Assembly: GCA_007922225.1 (NCBI GenBank)
Contig: ML679956.1
Location: forward strand, 18,511,049 to 18,575,048
DNA: 64,000 nt
Direction of reading: 5' to 3'
Source: Emydura subglobosa
Taxonomy: Eukaryota; Chordata; Testudines; Chelidae
Shown in pieces: positions 59,326 to 64,000 of the stretch. The position numbers and the translations under genes were made by a program. Numbering within the stretch: position 1 is the stretch's first letter; each line of letters starts with the position of its first letter. The notes beneath the pieces are model-generated. The model was not told the DNA's origin. It was given only the letters and a program-made list of their open reading frames with translations, and searched no databases.

Positions 59326-59826
59326 TGTGGGAGGTGGGGCTGCTCCATAGTGCCCCTTTAAGGTCTGTGTGTGAAGTTTCCTGCTTTAGTCTGAAAAATT
59401 TGGCTGCCTGCTTGGGACAGGGGAGCCTGTGCTGTGAAGTTGGTGTCAGTCTCCAATCCAGTAACAAAACAGGAACTCAGGATACAGCTGACTGTGCCTT
59501 GAAACAAAGAGGAAAAAACCCTCAAATGCACATGCTCAGTTGCAGCGTTTAGGGCAAGGCCCTGTCTTGGGCCTGGGTGCTGGGTTAGCTCAGAGGAGTT
59601 CCTCCTCTGTCCCATCCACTCTCACTCAGATGTGCTCCTGAGCAAAAGCAGGCAAGCCTTCTTAACTGACTGGCCTGTTGCTGGTTTAATGTCTTCTCCT
59701 GGTGATTCTAGGTTTCTGCATGACTTGTTGGTTGCTGAGTAGATTTTCCTTGGACAGTGAGTATTGGGCTGCTGATGCCTCCAGCAGGGAGCAGAGAAGG
59801 CCTGACAAAACCAAAACCCCATCACA
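59326..59826 (-). repeat. 5' LTR
   Basis: The minus strand starts TGTGATGGGG at 59826 and ends at the tgtgggagg border at 59326, 501 bp. It is uninterrupted and shares its block order with the LTR at 53643-54498. Its TGTGATGGGG start is close to the TGTGATAGGG start of the solo LTRs at 35203 and 42017. Confidence 0.7.
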
Positions 59827-60559
59827 GGAACCAGTGAAAAACTCTCGTTTCACCTCTCTTAAAATCAAAGCTGCTTTTCACTGGTTTGTAGCTTCCCAAT
59901 GCTTGTGTGGTTTCCTCCCACCCCAGTAATTTCTCAAATAAATCACTGATATGGGGGTTTTATTAATGCTAGAGTGGGGAATCTTAAGCATTTAATTTCT
60001 CCGTATGTCTTAGTTTAGCAAATATTTTCATTTTTTGTGACTTACTGTCTGTAAACAAAATTATGTTCAAATGTGGGCTACCATTTTGCCAAGTATCCTT
60101 TTCTGTATATTCTGTGATACTGTATATAATTTAGTACAACAACATTGCTTCCTTCCAAAGGACCATACTATTTTTTTTATGAGTGTCATGTTAAGTTTAA
60201 CTGAAAGTTGCAGCTGAACAAGAAAATTTTAAAGATTTTGAAAAGTTCATGTCACGGACCGACAAGTAAATGTACAGTTGTGTCATTCAAGGTGGTACTC
60301 TGATCATTTAACATATAAAGCCCTTTGTGAATTTCTCCATTAATATACTGTGCAATCTCGATTATGACATAGCAAGTCATTTCCACTACTGGGTTTGAAG
60401 GATAATCAGTTGCCATTTAAAAATATATATACACAAGTGGCTTCTTGGTGAGTGTGATGGCCTAGTCATTACATTTTGGCAACAATACATGTTTAAGCAG
60501 TGTGTTTCTCTAGTAATACTTCTGAAGAATTGACATAAGACAGTAATGAAGAACAAAAT
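59827..60559. other. Spacer without recognisable features
   Basis: AT-rich noncoding sequence with no repeat or open frame that I recognise. Confidence 0.5.
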
Positions 60560-60700
60560 TCATGCAGAGAACTCAAGGCACAGGGAAGTGAAGTAACTTG
60601 TTCAAAATCCCACCAAAATCGGTCAGAGCTGAGAAGAAGAATCCGATTCCCTGACTCCCAGTTATATGTCTTAACCACTAAACAAATCTTCCTTTAGTAG
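60560..60700 (-). repeat. MIR-like SINE
   Basis: ggcacagggaagtgaagtaa, then cttgttcaaaatcccacc, gaatccgattccctgactcc and cttaaccactaaac is the reverse complement of a MIR-like tRNA-derived SINE. Confidence 0.6.
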
Positions 60701-60704
60701 GGAC

Positions 60705-60775
60705 AGATCCTACTCCTGTTGAAATCAATGGCAAAATGCTACTAACTCCAGTAAATGCGGGATTGGTCCATATGC
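60705..60775. repeat. TCAATGG-core hairpin repeat
   Basis: agatcctactcctgttgaaa, tcaatggcaaaatgc and actccagtaaatgcgggatt form an imperfect palindrome of the small hairpin family, placed directly after the SINE. Confidence 0.45.
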
Positions 60776-61066
60776 ATTAGAGACACTTATGAATAGCTGA
60801 GAGATGGCTTTCTATATTATAGAAAAAGGAAAAAATCTGAAAAAAGTATTCAATATACTAGTCACCTGGTTTTGGGCGTTAGAATAACAGTGTTGAGACT
60901 AGAAGAAGTGAGCCTTTCAGGTTCTAAGTGGTCCGCATGTGTTCTGGGAAGAATATTGGTGTCACCGTAGAAAATCTAGCTAAATGTCAGGAAGTTAATT
61001 GTCAGAAAATATATATTATAACAAGTACAAGGTGTTGCAGAATAGAAGGTGGGATGTTATCTTGAT

Positions 61067-62300
61067 AAAGAGAAAGGCAATGTGGATGTGATTTGTCAGA
61101 TGTATGAGATCAAGGGCTTATCATATATTAAAGAAAAATTGTTGCCAAAGCAGCAATGGAGGGAAGAAAATACAGCAAGGGACTTAGAGCAGGTCTATAC
61201 TACAGACCTATATCAGCATAACTACATGACTCAGGTGTGTGAAAAATCCATGACCCTGAGTGATGTAGTTACACCGATTTAACCCCTGCTGTAGACAGTG
61301 CTATGTTGATGGGAGAGCTTCTCCAGTTGACATAGCTACTGCCTCTCAGGGAGGTGGATTAACTGCGCTGACAGGAGATGCTGTCTTAACGGCATAGGAG
61401 TGTCTTTACTAAAGCGCTGCAGCAATGCAGCTGCACCAGTGCACTTGCACTGCTGTAGTGCTGTTCATGAGGACAAGCCCTGAGAGATCAAACGATTCAC
61501 AGAGGAAAACAGGACACCTTCAGGTTCTACGTCTCTCTGTGGTTGATGAGCCTCCTAAAGATGATATTTTGAAACTTTTAAAAGGGAGACCAAAGCTTTA
61601 CAAAAAAGAGAAGACTTGTTGTTCCTATAGCTTAGAACTTAAAGCAGAGAGGTATGCTGGGTTGTAAAAGATCAAGATTTCTGTCATTGTATCAATGAAT
61701 TTAAATTGAAAATCTGCAACTTCCACTCTTAAATGATATGGGACAAATGGCATGAAGATTTGAACAGGATAAATGAGAAGCCATCGTTAGATGTGAAAGA
61801 ACACATCAGAAATGGCATGAGGGGGACTATTAAGGAAATGGTAGAAAGAACAATTGTGTCCATTTGTGAAGGAAACCTCTTGCAAGTGGAAGCTGGCCTA
61901 GTGAAGAGAACAACGGCAACATGATTATACAGCAATACAGCTCATGGTAAAAGTTCTCAACTGAAAAGCTCTTTGAGGAAGCGCTTTGAGAAAACTGAAA
62001 TCCAAGGAAATTTCTTTGAGCATGATGGAGAATTCTTAATAGGCATCCCAAGAAAATCTAAAGTGCTCCAAGTAAGAAGAATTTTCAAAAGGAAATCTCT
62101 GATCTTATTGTCCAGTATCGGGCAAGTTGAAAAAGGATTCACAAGTCAGAAGTATTCAGAAAACAGCTGGAAGTTGAGAATATGGAGCTGAAGTCTGTCC
62201 TTCAAGAGGCCAACATATTCCTTGAGCACAAAAAAAAAAAAGGTAAAATTATCTGGATTCAATGGGAGATCAACCAGATCAAATCAGAAAGAATGAGGAA
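61067..62300 (+). pseudogene. Intronless myosin heavy chain (tail) pseudogene
   Basis: Pieces of one protein follow each other in the order of the coiled-coil tail (light meromyosin side) of muscle-type class II myosin heavy chains. LDKEKGNVDVICQ is at 61067, then LSYIKEK...KQQW. After an inserted MITE come NDSQRKTGHLQ at about 61490 and DEPPKDDILKLLKGR at about 61548, then WDKWHEDLNRINEK at about 61741 and SICEGNLLQVE at about 61860. The clearest part is KNFQKEISDL at 62077, KRIHKSEVFRKQLE at about 62131, FLEH before 62230 and GKIIWIQWEINQIKSE to about 62290. The stretch would span several exons in a myosin gene, yet no introns are seen, so it is a processed copy. It has stops (for example TGA at 62128-62130), frameshifts and deletions and lacks both ends. 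Which paralogue it came from cannot be told. Confidence 0.75.
61187..61480. mobile_element. PIF/Harbinger-like MITE inside the myosin pseudogene
   Basis: The left end is gagcaggtctatacta and the right end, read inward, is gggcttgtcctcatgaac. TTA precedes (61184-61186) and TGA follows (61481-61483), a 3-bp duplication with one change. The interior has gtgtgtgaaaaatccatgac, then a hairpin (gttgatgggagagcttctcc, then agttgacat), and the gcaatgcagctgcaccagtg end block. It is the same family as 30041 and the most complete copy here. Confidence 0.7.
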
Positions 62301-62527
62301 TCTTGTAGAATACATATAGTAAATAATAATAATCATAGAAAAGGAATAGGAGATGGGCCTAGCCAAGAGGGAACATAGGCCTATAATGGATTCTCTGTAA
62401 ACGTTTATAAAAAACAAAAAAAAAAATCCTGTAGCACCTTTAAAGACTAACAAATTTCCGCAGGCATAAGCTTTCGTGGACTGCAACCCACTTAGTCAGA
62501 TGCATGAAGTGGAAGTCACAGATAGGT

Positions 62528-62528
<1 letters not shown>

Positions 62529-62574
<46 letters not shown>

Positions 62575-62592
62575 ACACACACACACACACAC
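62529..62592. repeat. (GT)22(AC)10 palindromic microsatellite
   Basis: Twenty-two GT units are followed without a gap by ten AC units, giving a self-complementary tract inside the left arm of the Penelope-like element. The right arm has only a short tgtgtgtgtgtg-act-gacacacacac version at about 63731-63757. Confidence 0.9.
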
Positions 62593-62639
62593 CCAAGGGT
62601 AAGAAACATAACAATGGGGAGGGTAAGTGCTAACAAAGT

Positions 62640-63547
62640 CAAGAAATCCACTTCCTGGACACTACAATACAAATAAAGGATGGTCACATTAATACCACCC
62701 TATACCAAAAACCAACTGACTGCGATACATTCCTTCATGCCTCCAGCTTCCACCCCGGACTCATTACACGATCCATTGTCTACAGCCAAGCCCTAAGATA
62801 CAACTGGATTTGTGCCAATCCCTCAGACAGAGACAAACACCTACAGGATCTCCATAAAACATTCTTAAAACTACAGTACCCACCTGGGGAAGTGAAGAAA
62901 TACATTGACAGAGCTAGACGAGTACCCAGAAGTCACCTACTACAGGACAGACCCAACAAAGAAAACAGAACACCACTGGCCATCACTTACAGCCCCCAGC
63001 TAAAATCTCTCCAACACATCATTAAGGATCTACAACCTATCCTAGAAGATGATTCCTCACTCACTCAAGCCGTGGGAGACAGGCCTATCCTTGCTTACAG
63101 ACAGCCCCCCCAACCTGAAGCAGATACTCACCATCAACCATACACCATACAACAAGAACACTAACCCAGGAACCTATCCCTGCAACATACCCCGTTGCCA
63201 ACTCTGCCTGCACATCGACTCTAGTGACACCATCACAGGTCCTAACCACATCAGCCACACCATCAAGAGCTCATTCACCTGCACATCTACTAATGTAATA
63301 TGCCATCATGTGCCAACAATGCCCCTCTGCCATGTACATTGGCCATACCAGACTGTCACTACGCAAAAGATTAAATGTACACAAATCAGACATAAAAAAT
63401 GGTAACATCCATAAGCCAGTAGGAGAGCACTTCCATCTCTCAGGACATGCTGTAGCTGACTTGGAAGTTGCCAAACTTCTACAAAAAAAACTTCGAAAAC
63501 AGACTTCAGTGAGAAACTGCAGAGCTGGAACTCGTATGCAAACTTGA
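62640..63547 (+). pseudogene. Penelope RT C-terminal part and GIY-YIG endonuclease
   Basis: From about 62645 the sequence codes for the part of a Penelope-type reverse transcriptase downstream of its active site. It has the typical FLDT...TLYQK, FLHASSFHPGLITRSI and VYSQALRYNWI blocks, then a linker with RARRVPRSHL (frame 62892-63164). The endonuclease follows in 63308-63547: MYIGHTRLSLRKRL and VHKSDI give the YIG, Arg and His positions of GIY-YIG nucleases. The first (GIY-side) half lies upstream in a different frame, so a frameshift near 63300 separates the two. The RT palm is absent. A Cys pair region (CQQC) precedes YIG. Confidence 0.75.
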
Positions 63548-63880
63548 CGCAATCAGACTGAGTCTGAATAGGGACTTGGAATGGTTCTCTCATTACAAGT
63601 AGTAATTGTCACTGTTCACACATTCTCACCTTGTAATCAACAGTTGTGAATAGTCCTCATCTAACCTAACTGAACTGACTGTTAGCACGTGCTCTCCCCA
63701 TTGTTATGTTTCTTACCCTTGGGGAGGGGGGTGTGTGTGTGTGACTGACACACACACTTCTTATCTGTGATTTCCACTTTATGCATCTGACGAAGCGGGT
63801 TGCAGCCCACGAAAGCTTATACCAAGGTGCTACAGGACTCGTTTTTTCTGAATACAGACTAACACAGCTACCCCTCTGGA

Positions 63881-64000
63881 ACTGTAAACCTTGCTGGAGA
63901 CATACAGGAGCAGGGCTGAGATACTGAAGTTGCAAGAGATGGGGTGGAACCACCATGATATGTAGATGGATGGCAGCTGAGGTTCAAAAGCAAAGCTCAA
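63881..64000. other. Flank of the Penelope-like element
   Basis: Short noncoding sequence at the window edge with nothing recognised. Confidence 0.4.

Larger units (their letters stand above)
53643..59826 (-). mobile_element. Gypsy-type LTR retrotransposon with IN upstream of RT (Gmr1-like order)
   Basis: Two related LTRs (59326-59826, and 53643-54498 when its insert is counted) enclose a minus-strand body. In reading direction the body carries a gag-like region, a protease end (near 57960), an integrase with zinc-binding region, core and GPY-type tail (about 57790 to 56430), reverse transcriptase (about 56400 to 55100), and RNase H (about 55090 to 54505). A purine tract and the 3' LTR follow. 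By sequence the enzymes are gypsy-type, but in ordinary Ty3/gypsy elements the integrase follows RNase H. The IN-RT-RH order is that of the Gmr1-like group. The copy is dead, with many stops, frameshifts and three nested insertions. Confidence 0.75.
62427..63880 (+). mobile_element. Penelope-like element with inverted terminal arms
   Basis: A 5'-truncated Penelope-like element lies between inverted copies of its own terminal sequence. The left arm is at 62427-62634, inverted, and the right arm at 63681-63839. Both arms carry the cagcccacgaaagctt-type block, a TG/CA microsatellite and the gggtaagaaacataacaatg motif. After the right arm it continues to the acagactaacacagctaccc end. The right arm lacks about 24 bp present in the left, between gaaagcttat and ggtgctacagg. 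Inverted terminal repeats of this sort are known for Penelope elements. Confidence 0.75.

Noticed and set aside
61067..62300. Exons of a functional myosin gene
   Set aside because: No introns, in-frame stops, deletions and a MITE inside; a working gene is excluded.
1..64000. CRISPR arrays, bacterial operons, tRNA or rRNA genes
   Set aside because: No regularly spaced repeats, no ribosome-binding-site and gene organisation, and no tRNA or rRNA core found. tRNA-like signals are confined to SINE relics.

Overview
The window is vertebrate nuclear DNA, most likely from a turtle, with a crocodilian as the alternative. There are no bacterial-style genes or operons. The long AT-rich spacers are broken by transposon relics of kinds that occur together in chelonian genomes: CR1 and L2-like LINE ends, MIR/CORE-type SINEs, hAT and PIF/Harbinger-like MITEs, Penelope-like elements and gypsy-type LTR elements. 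I found no intact protein-coding gene. Nearly all open frames are short, chance or low-complexity frames.

Layout. 1-10 kb: mostly featureless spacer with a Harbinger-like MITE (3521-3791), small hairpin repeats and a G16 run. 10.6-12.2 kb: a CR1 3' end split by a hAT MITE. 13-26 kb: spacer with several MITEs (14682, 19791, 21680, 25851), a palindromic Penelope relic (17.87 kb), a split MIR SINE (15.5 kb) and an LTR-like block (23.2-23.9 kb). 26-35 kb: a Harbinger-type Myb/SANT remnant (26-27.5 kb), a Harbinger MITE joined to a decayed hAT transposase (30.0-32.0 kb), an antisense L1-like LINE (32.6-33.8 kb) and a solo LTR (34.5-35.2 kb). 35-52 kb: spacer with a second solo LTR (41.2-42.0 kb), SINEs, hairpin MITEs and purine-rich low-complexity blocks.

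52.24-53.31 kb is a strong CpG island with GC boxes, a TATA-like element and a good splice donor (CAG|GTGAGG at 52796/52797). It is the best candidate promoter and untranslated first exon in the window. The gene it would serve cannot be named from this sequence.

53.6-59.8 kb is a decayed minus-strand LTR retrotransposon of gypsy-type sequence. Its domain order is protease, integrase, reverse transcriptase, RNase H, so the integrase lies upstream of RT, as in the unusual Gmr1-like group. Two hAT-like MITEs and a 93-bp Penelope fragment are nested in it, two of the three with target-site duplications. At 61.07-62.30 kb an intronless, broken copy of a muscle-type myosin heavy chain tail is interrupted by a Harbinger-like MITE. 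At 62.43-63.88 kb the 3' part of a Penelope-like element (RT C-terminal part and GIY-YIG endonuclease) is flanked by inverted terminal sequences. Together the last 10 kb is a layered record of insertions whose relative order can be read directly.
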